Below, piece by piece: positions 1 to 7,636 of a DNA stretch of 17,250 nucleotides. Both the position numbers and the translations under genes were made by a program. The notes beneath the pieces were generated by a model. The model was not told the origin of the DNA and made no database searches. It was given only the letters and a program-made list of their open reading frames with translations. Source of the DNA: Candidatus Thorarchaeota archaeon (lineage in GTDB: Archaea > Asgardarchaeota > Thorarchaeia > Thorarchaeales > Thorarchaeaceae); NCBI GenBank assembly GCA_004524595.1, contig SDOA01000090.1, positions 1 through 17,250 on the forward strand. Direction: 5' to 3'. The number at the start of each line of letters is the position of its first letter. The first letter of the stretch is position 1.

Positions 1-2
1 AG

Positions 3-674
3 TTGAGTGCACGTGAGAATCTCATCTTCTTTGGGAAGCTCTATCGAATGACTCACTCTGAGGCGAAAGAGAGAGCGGATGAACTCCTAGGAATGATGGG
101 ACTTGAAGAGAAACTGGATGAGAAAGTCGAGAACCTATCACATGGGATGCGCATGAAGATCGTATTTGCACGGTCTCTTTTGCACGATCCTCCAATTTTA
201 CTACTTGATGAGCCCACTCAGGGATTAGATCCTACATTCGCAACAGACCTGCGTAAATTTATCAAAGAGCGACTTAGAGATAGAACAATACTGCTCACAA
301 CACACTACATGCATGAAGCTGACATGCTGTGTGATAAGATTGCTCTAATAAATGAGGGAGAACTCAAGAGTCTTGGAACACCCCATGAGCTCAAGGAGGA
401 AGTCAGGAACTATGATAGTCTCCACATGAAAATAGCTGGTACTCCTGACCTTGATGCGATAAAGAACATGGAGATGGTGATGTCTGCAACTTGCAACACA
501 AGAAACGGACACTCCGAACTCGTAGTCACTGCACAAGATGGTTATGAGATGGCATACCAGATTCTTTCCCTTATGCATAAAACACAAGGAGTCAGAGTTG
601 AGCACTTCGAGGTAAAAGAGCCTACTCTTGATGATGTCTTTTTAAAACTTACAGGCAGGAGGATTGAGGATTGA
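3..674 (+). CDS. ABC-2 type transporter ATP-binding protein (5' partial)
   Basis: This is the C-terminal 223 codons of the ATPase that powers the exporter encoded by the next two genes. The fragment has the ABC signature LSHGM (residues 45-49, a variant of LSGGQ), Walker B ILLLDEP with catalytic Glu70, the D-loop GLDP, and the H-loop His101 in TTHYM. Walker A and the Q-loop are missing because they lie before the window. The reading frame is open to the left edge and the TTG at base 3 is probably an internal Leu codon, so the true start is upstream. About 100 residues follow the H-loop, as in DrrA/CcmA-like drug, lipid or polysaccharide exporter ATPases. The stop overlaps the TTG start of the next gene by four bases, which indicates translational coupling. 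Family assignment is firm; the substrate is unknown. Confidence 0.93.
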   Translation: MSARENLIFFGKLYRMTHSEAKERADELLGMMGLEEKLDEKVENLSHGMRMKIVFARSLLHDPPILLLDEPTQGLDPTFATDLRKFIKERLRDRTILLTTHYMHEADMLCDKIALINEGELKSLGTPHELKEEVRNYDSLHMKIAGTPDLDAIKNMEMVMSATCNTRNGHSELVVTAQDGYEMAYQILSLMHKTQGVRVEHFEVKEPTLDDVFLKLTGRRIED

Positions 675-1570
675 CAGTAACTGAAAGTGCTGTACCCGGA
701 GTTGAGAGTGAAGAGACCCCATACCTCAGTACATTCCGACCAAGATTGATGGATTGGACTGCGGCAAAGGTCTTTGCAACCAAAAACCTAAGGATTGCCA
801 TCCGATACCCAGCAAACTTTCTGATCTGGGGCATCTTACCTCTGTTATGGTATGCACCATATCTCCTCATGATGATAGCCATTGCAGGTCCGGGTACAAG
901 CCAATCGTTCACAGAACTCTCCGGGTTTGATGATTTCATAACGTTCTCTGTCATTGCAGTTTTTGTATACCAATATGTGGACAAGAGCATCTGGTCAGTG
1001 GGAAACAACTTCCGCTGGGAACAATTTTCTGGAACTCTAGAGCCGCTCTTCGTGACTCCAGTACCTCGAATCAGTATCCTAATTGGAGCTGCATTCTCAG
1101 ATACTCTGCAGTGCACGTTTTCAGCACTGGTACTGTTAACCATTTCGTCACTGCTCTTCGGAGTGACCTATGCACTCACTATGGTTGCTCCAATAGTCGT
1201 GATGTTGACAATGATGGTGTTTGCCCTTTATGGGTTCAGTTTCCTGATAGCTGGTCTCATACTAGTGTTCAAGGACCCAAGTGTCCTTACAGAGCTGATA
1301 TCAAACATCACCTACGTACTATCACCCATAACATACCCATTGCAGGCTTTACCAGGGGCTGTGAGATATGCGGCAGTGCTTGTTCCATCAACGATAGCTA
1401 TCATTACAATACGAGAATTAGCAATCACAGGATTGTTTGAGCCTATCTCGTTCCTTCAGGCGTTTCTGGCGATGCTTGGCCTAGTGGTGGCGTTTTGGAT
1501 CATTGGAATCCTAGCTTTCCGATGGGGTGAGAAATGGACAAAAGAGAGAGGAAGTATGGGAGGATTCTAA
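671..1570 (+). CDS. ABC-2 type transporter permease, first subunit
   Basis: This 299-residue integral membrane protein is a permease of the ABC-2 family. A cytosolic N-terminus of about 45 residues, with a short amphipathic stretch, precedes roughly six hydrophobic segments: about 48-70, 90-108, 135-165, 170-200, 208-235 and 262-285. The central stretch WEQFSGTLEPLFVTPVPR (near 116-133) matches the ABC-2 hallmark E-Q-x-x-G-T-L-E-x-L-x-x-T-P, the coupling region that contacts the ATPase. The TTG start is supported by AGGAGG at 657-662, eight bases upstream, and by the 4-base overlap with the ATPase gene. It is followed after one base by a second, different permease, so the transporter is probably a heterodimeric channel. 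The substrate cannot be told from the sequence. Confidence 0.9.
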   Translation: MTVTESAVPGVESEETPYLSTFRPRLMDWTAAKVFATKNLRIAIRYPANFLIWGILPLLWYAPYLLMMIAIAGPGTSQSFTELSGFDDFITFSVIAVFVYQYVDKSIWSVGNNFRWEQFSGTLEPLFVTPVPRISILIGAAFSDTLQCTFSALVLLTISSLLFGVTYALTMVAPIVVMLTMMVFALYGFSFLIAGLILVFKDPSVLTELISNITYVLSPITYPLQALPGAVRYAAVLVPSTIAIITIRELAITGLFEPISFLQAFLAMLGLVVAFWIIGILAFRWGEKWTKERGSMGGF

Positions 1571-1571
1571 G

Positions 1572-2447
1572 ATGGTAGAACAAGATATTGATTCATTTCA
1601 AAGGAGTTGGGCTCGTAGAGGCTTACTCTCTGAGGTCAAAGCCGCTTGGGCTATTGCCATCAACATATGGAAGATAGAATTGAGCTATCCACTGAGTGTC
1701 CTTTGGTTTGTAGTTATGCCATTCCTTTGGTTCATACCAATGCTCATCACAGGTTCCGCAGTAGCTGGTGGAGCTGAGTCATCTGTACTCAATGATCTGG
1801 TAGGTACTCGAGACTGGGTGACCTACATCGCGATAGGAACTTCGATTCTGGGCTTAACTATTAGCCTCATGTGGGGCACTGGGTTCTCACTCAGACGAGA
1901 ACAGAATGCTGGTACTCTAGAAACCCTCATGAGCACACCCATGGAACGGAGTACGTTAGTCTGGGGATCCATGCTTCATAATCTTCAACATGGTGGTCTT
2001 GGAGTCATTCTACAATTGTGCGCAGCGATAATCTTCTTTGGTGTGACTATCAATGCATGGGGCATTCTCCCAGCTTTGGGAATCATTGCATTGGCAATCC
2101 TCGGTCTACAGGGTATAGCTTTTGCAGTAACTTGTATTGTGCTGCTCGCAAAACAAGGATGGATGATCGTTGAATTCATATCAAGTGGCTTGATTCTTGT
2201 AGCACCTATGGCATATCCTCTCTCAGTACTTCCACCAATCCTTCAATATGTAGGAATGGCCTCACCACTAACCTGGAGCGTTGAAGGTTTTCGAGGATTC
2301 CTGATGAATGGGTTGGCTTACCAAGGAGTAGTACAAGCAGTGGTGACATTAATTATCCTCGATGTTATTTTCTTCATCTTTGGATCTCTCATGTTCAGAT
2401 ACACGGAACGCCATGTAAGAGCAAAGGGAGCATTGGAGCAGTTCTAA
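1572..2447 (+). CDS. ABC-2 type transporter permease, second subunit
   Basis: This is the second ABC-2 permease, 291 residues from ATG 1572. That start is preferred over an in-frame ATG at 1527 because GGGAGG at 1558-1563 lies eight bases upstream and the 1527 start would overlap the previous gene by 44 bases. The order is a soluble N-terminus, then about six hydrophobic segments. The same coupling motif is present, REQNAGTLETLMSTP, at about residues 112-126. It is clearly related to the preceding permease but not a recent duplicate, since sequence identity is confined mainly to this motif. ATPase, permease and permease form a three-gene operon ending in a T-rich terminator. This layout is typical of exporters of drugs, lipids or polysaccharides; which of these applies here is unknown. 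Confidence 0.9.
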   Translation: MVEQDIDSFQRSWARRGLLSEVKAAWAIAINIWKIELSYPLSVLWFVVMPFLWFIPMLITGSAVAGGAESSVLNDLVGTRDWVTYIAIGTSILGLTISLMWGTGFSLRREQNAGTLETLMSTPMERSTLVWGSMLHNLQHGGLGVILQLCAAIIFFGVTINAWGILPALGIIALAILGLQGIAFAVTCIVLLAKQGWMIVEFISSGLILVAPMAYPLSVLPPILQYVGMASPLTWSVEGFRGFLMNGLAYQGVVQAVVTLIILDVIFFIFGSLMFRYTERHVRAKGALEQF

Positions 2448-2458
2448 GATTGGAGGTT

Positions 2459-2488
2459 CCTTTTCCTCTATTTTTTTTTCCTTTTTTT
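2459..2488 (+). terminator. T-rich archaeal terminator of the ABC operon
   Basis: A strong pyrimidine tract begins 11 bases after the second permease stop, with runs of nine T (2471-2479) and seven T (2482-2488). Archaeal RNA polymerases terminate at such T-tracts without needing a hairpin. The second run could also pair with the A-run at 2497-2505, giving a weak all-A/U stem. Confidence 0.7.
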
Positions 2489-2541
2489 ACTGATTTAAAA
2501 AAAAAGATACACACCTAATATTCATTTATCAGTATAATCCC

Positions 2542-2550
2542 TTTAATATA
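2542..2550 (+). promoter_or_regulatory. Probable TATA box of the PAS histidine kinase gene
   Basis: TTTAATATA is an archaeal TATA-like element. A transcript starting about 26 bases downstream, near 2572, would have a short leader holding GGAG (2575-2578) before ATG 2590. The terminator just upstream makes a new promoter necessary here. A nearby TATAAT at 2533-2538 is an alternative. Confidence 0.5.
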
Positions 2551-2589
2551 TCATTTAGCAGTAACTGTTGAACAGGAGTAGTGTTATCA

Positions 2590-4419
2590 ATGAACTCAGA
2601 TGAAAAAGGTCCGTTCATGGGTCTAAGTCCTCTTGAGTTCTACCGAGTCGTCTATGATAATCTCCCACAAGGTGTGATTGTTCTAAAGAACAACATGATA
2701 TTCTATGTGAATAGAGCTTTTGCCGAACTAGTTGGACATCCGATTGAAAGTATACTGGAATGGCCTACAGAAGACCTATTCAAGCTATTGTTGACACACC
2801 AAGAAGAGCTGAAGAATTTGTATGAGATGGGAGGAGACCCACACCTCTACGGAGTCATTCACCAATTCCAGATTACAGCTGGAGATGGTAAAACCAAATA
2901 TGTAGAGATGATACCTGTTATGTTCAGCATTTATGGTGAAGAGTATTATCATGCTATGCTCATCGATGTTTCAGCACGTGTCAAAGCAGTCCAAGAAATG
3001 AGAGAAAGTGAAGAACGGTTCAGAAACACTTTTGATAGTATTCCTGATTCAGCTTATCTATGGGAAAGAAATGATGATGGTAAAATCATTCTTAAACTAG
3101 CAAACAAAAAGATTGTAGAAATGACAGGAGGAGTCGTCAATGAGATGCTTGGCGGCGAACCGAACGAGTTGTTTGTTGACAATCCTGAATTTGCTGAATA
3201 TATTCGTTTTACAATGGATAGTGGTCTAAGTATAACTACTGAAACCACTTTTACTCATCCGCAAATGCCAACGATAGCAACCGTCATTGTAAATTGTGTC
3301 AAACCTGCAGAAAACTTAGTACTCATGATAAATATGAATATCACTGATGAAAGAACAGCTCAAGAGATAGCCAAGAAAAGCGAGAGAGAGAAATCAATTA
3401 TTCTTGATAGCATGCAAGATCACTTAGTCTATTACGAAAATAAAGACCTCAAAATCTCCTGGGCAAACAAAGCAGCTGCAGATTCCTTGAGTCTCACTCC
3501 GGAGGATTTGGTGGGGAAATATTGTTACGAGATTTGGCAAGGAAGATCTGAACCGTGTGTCCACTGTTGTGTCCTAAAAGCATGGGAAACAGGGGCTCCA
3601 CAAGAGAGCGAAACGAAAACACCTGATAATAGAATTTGGCTTGTTAAGGGATTGCCAGTAAAGAATATGGCGGAGCAAGTCACTTCAGTTGTAGAGGTGA
3701 CACGAGACATTACTGCAAAGAAAGAAGCGGAGAGAATCACTCGAGATGCGAAAAATCGAGCTGAATTGTATTTAGATCTTCTAAGTCATGACCTCAATAA
3801 CATACATCAAGGAATCATCATCGGGCTTGAATTGGCATTGCAGAATGAAACAACACCAGAGGAACTAAAAATACAACTTCAGACATCACTTGACCAAGTC
3901 AATCGTGGAGTCAATCTCATTGCTAACATCCAGAAATTTTCAACAATAATAGATTCACCTACCCATAAAGTTGAGATGTCATTACTTCCAATAATAGCTG
4001 GCGCAATTGAATTAGTTCGAAATTCATTCCCTCAACGAGAACTCCAAGTCAATCTCAAACTCCCAGATGATGATATTATCGTCTATGCAGATGAATTCCT
4101 AATGGATGCAATCTATAATCTACTACATAATTCGATGAAACATGATACAAGCAAAATTGTTACAACGGATATCAAAGTCGAAGAAGATGAGGAATTTATT
4201 ACTATAGAGATAGAGGATCAGGGGCCTGGTCTTGATGAGGATTCAAAGAGAGCTCTGTTAAATCGACTTGAATCTGGAATAAAGGCGGGTACAGGTATTG
4301 GGCTCACTCTCGTCAAGAGAATCATAGAACGGTATAAGGGAAAAGTTCTGATAGAAGATAGGGTTAAGGGAGATTATTCACAAGGAGCACGCTTCATTCT
4401 ATATATTCCAGTGAAATGA
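2590..4419 (+). CDS. Soluble multi-PAS sensor histidine kinase
   Basis: This 609-residue cytosolic two-component sensor kinase shows no signal peptide or membrane segment. Three PAS-like domains lie at about 12-135, 140-262 and 268-383, each followed by a short linker helix. The kinase core follows. The H box is LLSHDLNN with phospho-acceptor His400, the N box NLLHNSMKH has Asn510 and Asn514, the G1 box DQGPG begins at 543, and the G2 box GTGIGL at 567. The C-terminus is a standard HATPase fold with no receiver domain. The third PAS carries an unusual cysteine cluster (Cys312, 323, 326 and 327). ATG 2590 is chosen over GTG 2581 because GGAG at 2575-2578 is too close to the GTG. No response regulator gene is adjacent, so this is an orphan kinase with unknown signal and partner. 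Confidence 0.92.
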   Translation: MNSDEKGPFMGLSPLEFYRVVYDNLPQGVIVLKNNMIFYVNRAFAELVGHPIESILEWPTEDLFKLLLTHQEELKNLYEMGGDPHLYGVIHQFQITAGDGKTKYVEMIPVMFSIYGEEYYHAMLIDVSARVKAVQEMRESEERFRNTFDSIPDSAYLWERNDDGKIILKLANKKIVEMTGGVVNEMLGGEPNELFVDNPEFAEYIRFTMDSGLSITTETTFTHPQMPTIATVIVNCVKPAENLVLMINMNITDERTAQEIAKKSEREKSIILDSMQDHLVYYENKDLKISWANKAAADSLSLTPEDLVGKYCYEIWQGRSEPCVHCCVLKAWETGAPQESETKTPDNRIWLVKGLPVKNMAEQVTSVVEVTRDITAKKEAERITRDAKNRAELYLDLLSHDLNNIHQGIIIGLELALQNETTPEELKIQLQTSLDQVNRGVNLIANIQKFSTIIDSPTHKVEMSLLPIIAGAIELVRNSFPQRELQVNLKLPDDDIIVYADEFLMDAIYNLLHNSMKHDTSKIVTTDIKVEEDEEFITIEIEDQGPGLDEDSKRALLNRLESGIKAGTGIGLTLVKRIIERYKGKVLIEDRVKGDYSQGARFILYIPVK

Positions 4420-4456
4420 GATACGGTCATGAGAATAAACAATAGTAGTTCTAATT

Positions 4457-4469
4457 GATATATTAATAG
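4457..4469 (+). promoter_or_regulatory. Probable TATA box of the sat-cysC-sulfotransferase operon
   Basis: GATATATTAATAG is the best TATA-like element in the 154-base gap after the kinase gene. It predicts a transcript start near 4488 and so a leader of about 85 bases before the sat ATG, which is long for an archaeal mRNA. The leader contains several short G+C-rich pairing options but no riboswitch class that I recognise. Confidence 0.5.
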
Positions 4470-4573
4470 AGAATTTTGGTATTGCTACGCATTAACACAT
4501 TAATTTCTAAGAGGGGAAAACAGAAAGCCTAATAGGTGGCTAGAATCCGCGGGCACTATGCAGAGGTGTATCT

Positions 4574-5722
4574 ATGGCAGAGCCACACGGCGGACATCTT
4601 ATTGACCGCACATTGAGCGAATCTGAACGAAAGCGCGTTCTTTCTAGGTTTTCTGAAATTCATCATTTGGATGTGACAAAAGAGATAGCCCAAGAGATAT
4701 ACAATATTGCTCATGGGGTCTTTAGCCCACTAGAGGGCTTTCTTACTAGGAATGAATTTGAGAGTGTTTTGCGAAGTGGTAGACTTACAACAAAAGTTCC
4801 TTGGACTATTCCCATTGTCCTAGATGTAGATAGCAAAGACATTGTGGGAGTAAAAATAGGTGATGAGATTGGCATCGTCTTAAATGGAATGCCTATTGCT
4901 AAGATGGATATTGAGGACATCTTTACCTATGATAAATTAGACTATGCAAAATCAGTCTTTGGTACTGATGATGAGAAGCATCCAGGAGTACAGAAAATCA
5001 CACAGATGAAGGAGAACCTTATAGGTGGAAAGATATCGCTTCTAAATGATATTGGTAATCCCTACCCTGACTACACGCTTACTCCAAAACAGACCCGTGA
5101 ACTTTTTACCAATAAGGGATGGAGGAGCATTGTTGCATTCCAGACAAGAAATACGCCCCATCTGGGTCATGAATATGTACAGAAGACAGCATTGAGCCTT
5201 GTCGATGGCCTTTTTGTTAATCCGCTAATTGGTAAGAAGAAAGCAGGAGATTTCACTGATGAAGTTATTATCGAGTCTTACAAGACATTGATGGAAAATT
5301 ATTATCCTGAAAGCTCGACCACAATGTCAGTGCTACACACAGAAATGCGCTATGGAGGACCAAAAGAGGCAATCCATCACGCAATCATGCGTAAGAATTT
5401 TGGATGTACGCATTTCATCGTGGGACGTGACCATGCTGGAGTTGGAGATTATTATGGGCCCTTCGATGCTCACAAGATTTTCGATGAATACCCTGATTTG
5501 GGAATTACCCCCATTATGTTCAGATCATTCTTCTTCTGCAAGAAATGCAATAGCATAGCAAATGATAGAGTCTGTCCGCATGGTGGAGAACACATCGTCA
5601 ACTTTGCAGGAAGAAAGATCAGAGAGATGCTTGAGAATGGTCAGGTCCCCTCTGGTGATATGATGCGCCCAGAAGTAGCAAATACAATTTTGAAATACGA
5701 AAATCCATTCGTTGTGGAGTAG
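4574..5722 (+). CDS. sat: Sulfate adenylyltransferase (ATP sulfurylase)
   Basis: This cytosolic enzyme makes adenosine 5'-phosphosulfate (APS) and pyrophosphate from ATP and sulfate. The 382-residue length fits the single-domain archaeal/bacterial Sat family, which lacks a fused kinase. An N-terminal PUA-like part (about 1-165, with FSPLEGFL) is followed by the catalytic domain. QTRN at 190-193 continues to His196 and His199, the nucleotide-binding QTRNxxHxxH motif. GRDHAG at 284-289 is the second active-site loop. A zinc-ribbon pattern follows (Cys322, Cys325, Cys334, then His336 or His340), then GRKIREML and MRPEVA near the C-terminus. GAGGTG at 4563-4568 precedes the ATG by five bases. It heads an operon with cysC six bases downstream, which pulls the otherwise unfavourable reaction forward by consuming APS. 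The assignment is firm. Confidence 0.97.
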   Translation: MAEPHGGHLIDRTLSESERKRVLSRFSEIHHLDVTKEIAQEIYNIAHGVFSPLEGFLTRNEFESVLRSGRLTTKVPWTIPIVLDVDSKDIVGVKIGDEIGIVLNGMPIAKMDIEDIFTYDKLDYAKSVFGTDDEKHPGVQKITQMKENLIGGKISLLNDIGNPYPDYTLTPKQTRELFTNKGWRSIVAFQTRNTPHLGHEYVQKTALSLVDGLFVNPLIGKKKAGDFTDEVIIESYKTLMENYYPESSTTMSVLHTEMRYGGPKEAIHHAIMRKNFGCTHFIVGRDHAGVGDYYGPFDAHKIFDEYPDLGITPIMFRSFFFCKKCNSIANDRVCPHGGEHIVNFAGRKIREMLENGQVPSGDMMRPEVANTILKYENPFVVE

Positions 5723-5728
5723 TTTAAA

Positions 5729-6274
5729 ATGGAGAAAGGATTTTGCATTTGGTTGACTGGATTATCAGGATCAGGGAAGACAACAATCGCACAGAAACTT
5801 GCTGAAATATTCAAGCCAACAAGATACATCGAACTAATGGATGGTGATGAGATTAGAAAGGGGCTTAGTAGAGACCTTGGTTTTTCAAAAGAAGATAGGA
5901 ATGAACATAATCGTCGCGTAATATTTTGTTCAAAACTACTATCACGAAATGGAGTCATTGTCGTTGTTGCGCTAATATCACCATATAGAGAAACAAGAGC
6001 ATATGCAAAGGAAACAATCCCCAACACCATTGAGGTCTTTGTTAGTGCTCCTCTCGAGGTCTGCATCGAGCGAGATCCCAAAGGACTCTATCAGAAAGCA
6101 ATTGCTGGCGAAATCAAGAATTTTACAGGAATAGACGATCCATACGAAGAACCTCTGGACCCGGATCTGACCGTTGAAACAGATAAAGAGAGTGTAGAGG
6201 AATCAGTTGCGAAGATTATCAAAAAAGCTCAAGAATTAGGTTACCTACCAAAAGATATCTCAATCGTTGCATAA
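5729..6274 (+). CDS. cysC: Adenylylsulfate (APS) kinase
   Basis: This P-loop kinase phosphorylates APS on the 3'-hydroxyl to give PAPS. It is 181 residues long, the usual size of stand-alone CysC. Visible motifs are Walker A GLSGSGKTT (11-19), DGDEIR (38-43), the RNEHNRR helix (57-63), ISPYR (83-87, the conserved SPYR active-site segment), and the lid/substrate region with DPKGLY, IKNFTGIDDPYE and ETD. Every family signature is intact. ATG 5729 has GTGGAG at 5714-5719 at good spacing, embedded in the end of sat, so the two genes are translated from one message. The next gene is a sulfotransferase that would use its product. No PAPS reductase is encoded in this window. Confidence 0.97.
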   Translation: MEKGFCIWLTGLSGSGKTTIAQKLAEIFKPTRYIELMDGDEIRKGLSRDLGFSKEDRNEHNRRVIFCSKLLSRNGVIVVVALISPYRETRAYAKETIPNTIEVFVSAPLEVCIERDPKGLYQKAIAGEIKNFTGIDDPYEEPLDPDLTVETDKESVEESVAKIIKKAQELGYLPKDISIVA

Positions 6275-6304
6275 GTTTTCGCCAACGGAGCGTGGAAAGG
6301 TCCA

Positions 6305-7432
6305 TTGAAAATAAAAAGAACCAGTAGGAGTAGCAAGTTTGACTTTCCAGCGTCTATGTTTTTCTTAGCCAAACTAGTCCATGACACACCTTACGCCGCA
6401 TCAACTCTACATAGACTCGAGTCATCATGGATGAAAAGCAAAATTCAGAGTATAAGCATCACAGCTCCGATATATATTACAGGACTTGCACGTTCAGGAA
6501 CCACTGTAGTCTTAGAAATGCTAAGCCAACACAAGGATATCGCATCACATAGGTATCTGCATATGGTTGTGCCTTATGCTCCAAATTGGTTTCAGAAACT
6601 AGCGAACAGAGTACCGATTATGACAACTCCTTCAGAGAGATTGCACAAAGACGGTCTTTTTGTAAATAGAGACAGTCCAGAGGCAGTTGAGGAGATATTC
6701 TGGCAGGGATACTTTGAGAATGCTCTTGATGAGTCTCTGTCTAACATTCTCGATTCAAGAACGAACCATCCGAAATTTGATGTATTCTATCAAGAAAATA
6801 TCAAAAAGCTCCTCTTGAATCGTAATGCTTCTCGATACCTTGCTAAGAACAACTATAATGTTTCTCGAATGGAATATCTCCTGAAACTTTTTCCAGATGC
6901 TAGATTTGTGCTAATGATTCGGAATCCCTTCGACCATATTGCCTCTCTTGCAAAACAGGATGCAATCTTTAAAGAGATGGAAGCAAACGATCCAAGACTT
7001 CTAGAGTGGACAAAGTTGATTGGACATCGTGAATTTGGAACAGCAAAGATTTGCATTAATTTAGATGATTTTGATCGCATTAAGAAGATTCGTGACCTCT
7101 GGGAAAATAAAGAGACCTATGTTCAGGGATGGGCTGTCTACTGGGCATCTGTGTATGAATATGTTCACAAGAAGCTGCAGGAGGATCAAAGACTTGCTCA
7201 AGCAGTTATTGTAATCAGATACGAAGATCTCTGCGACCGACCTGATGAAGTGATTGACCAGATAATGAATCATATCGCCGTAGACAAAGAGAGTTTTCAG
7301 AAGGTCAAACAACACTATTGCAGAACTTTAAAGCGACCTTCTTATTATCGTACATCATACACAGAACAAGAACAGGAACAAATATTGACAGCAACAGGCA
7401 TTATATCTTCTAAATTTGGTTATGATCTATAG
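6305..7432 (+). CDS. PAPS-dependent sulfotransferase family protein
   Basis: This 375-residue protein has the two cofactor-binding signatures of PAPS-dependent sulfotransferases. The 5'-phosphosulfate loop is TGLARSGTT (59-67), the form typical of the Sulfotransfer_3-like group. The 3'-phosphate-binding segment RFVLMIRNPFDHIASL starts at 200 and includes Arg206 and Ser214. A conserved RYEDL stretch occurs in the C-terminal half. No signal peptide or convincing transmembrane helix is visible, so it acts in the cytosol or at the inner membrane face. The start is TTG 6305, supported by GGAAAGG at 6294-6300; the next ATG (6357) is less well placed but would keep both motifs. It follows cysC by 30 bases on the same strand, so it very likely uses the PAPS made by Sat and CysC. 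The acceptor (lipid, glycan, protein or metabolite) is not shown by the sequence. Confidence 0.88.
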   Translation: MKIKRTSRSSKFDFPASMFFLAKLVHDTPYAASTLHRLESSWMKSKIQSISITAPIYITGLARSGTTVVLEMLSQHKDIASHRYLHMVVPYAPNWFQKLANRVPIMTTPSERLHKDGLFVNRDSPEAVEEIFWQGYFENALDESLSNILDSRTNHPKFDVFYQENIKKLLLNRNASRYLAKNNYNVSRMEYLLKLFPDARFVLMIRNPFDHIASLAKQDAIFKEMEANDPRLLEWTKLIGHREFGTAKICINLDDFDRIKKIRDLWENKETYVQGWAVYWASVYEYVHKKLQEDQRLAQAVIVIRYEDLCDRPDEVIDQIMNHIAVDKESFQKVKQHYCRTLKRPSYYRTSYTEQEQEQILTATGIISSKFGYDL

Positions 7433-7636
7433 AGGCTATATGTCGATCACAATGTCTTCTTTGCTACATCTATGCTTCTTTCATGAGTGATTTCTAGGCA
7501 TACTTGAGCCTCAAATATATTCAGAAAGAACACTAATGGTCGCATTCCGATGATTCAACCACACCAAAAGAACAATTAAGGACAAATTAACGTCAAAAGA
7601 AAATTCTCGCTGAGCAAAAGCAGCATAGACTTCGTG

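Noticed and set aside
649..1143. Minus-strand frame of 164 codons inside the first permease gene
   Set aside because: It is a shadow of a gene with clear ABC-2 motifs, and its own translation has no recognisable feature.
1527..1571. Earlier ATG for the second ABC permease
   Set aside because: It would overlap the first permease by 44 bases, while ATG 1572 has GGGAGG at ideal spacing.
2481..2506. CTTTTTTT/AAAAAAAAAG inverted repeat as a regulatory operator
   Set aside because: It consists only of homopolymer runs, and a terminator T-tract followed by an AT-rich promoter region explains it.
4558..4605. 15-codon upstream ORF overlapping the sat start
   Set aside because: It has no clear ribosome binding site of its own and no repeat or tandem codons that suggest a leader peptide; mentioned only as part of the leader finding.
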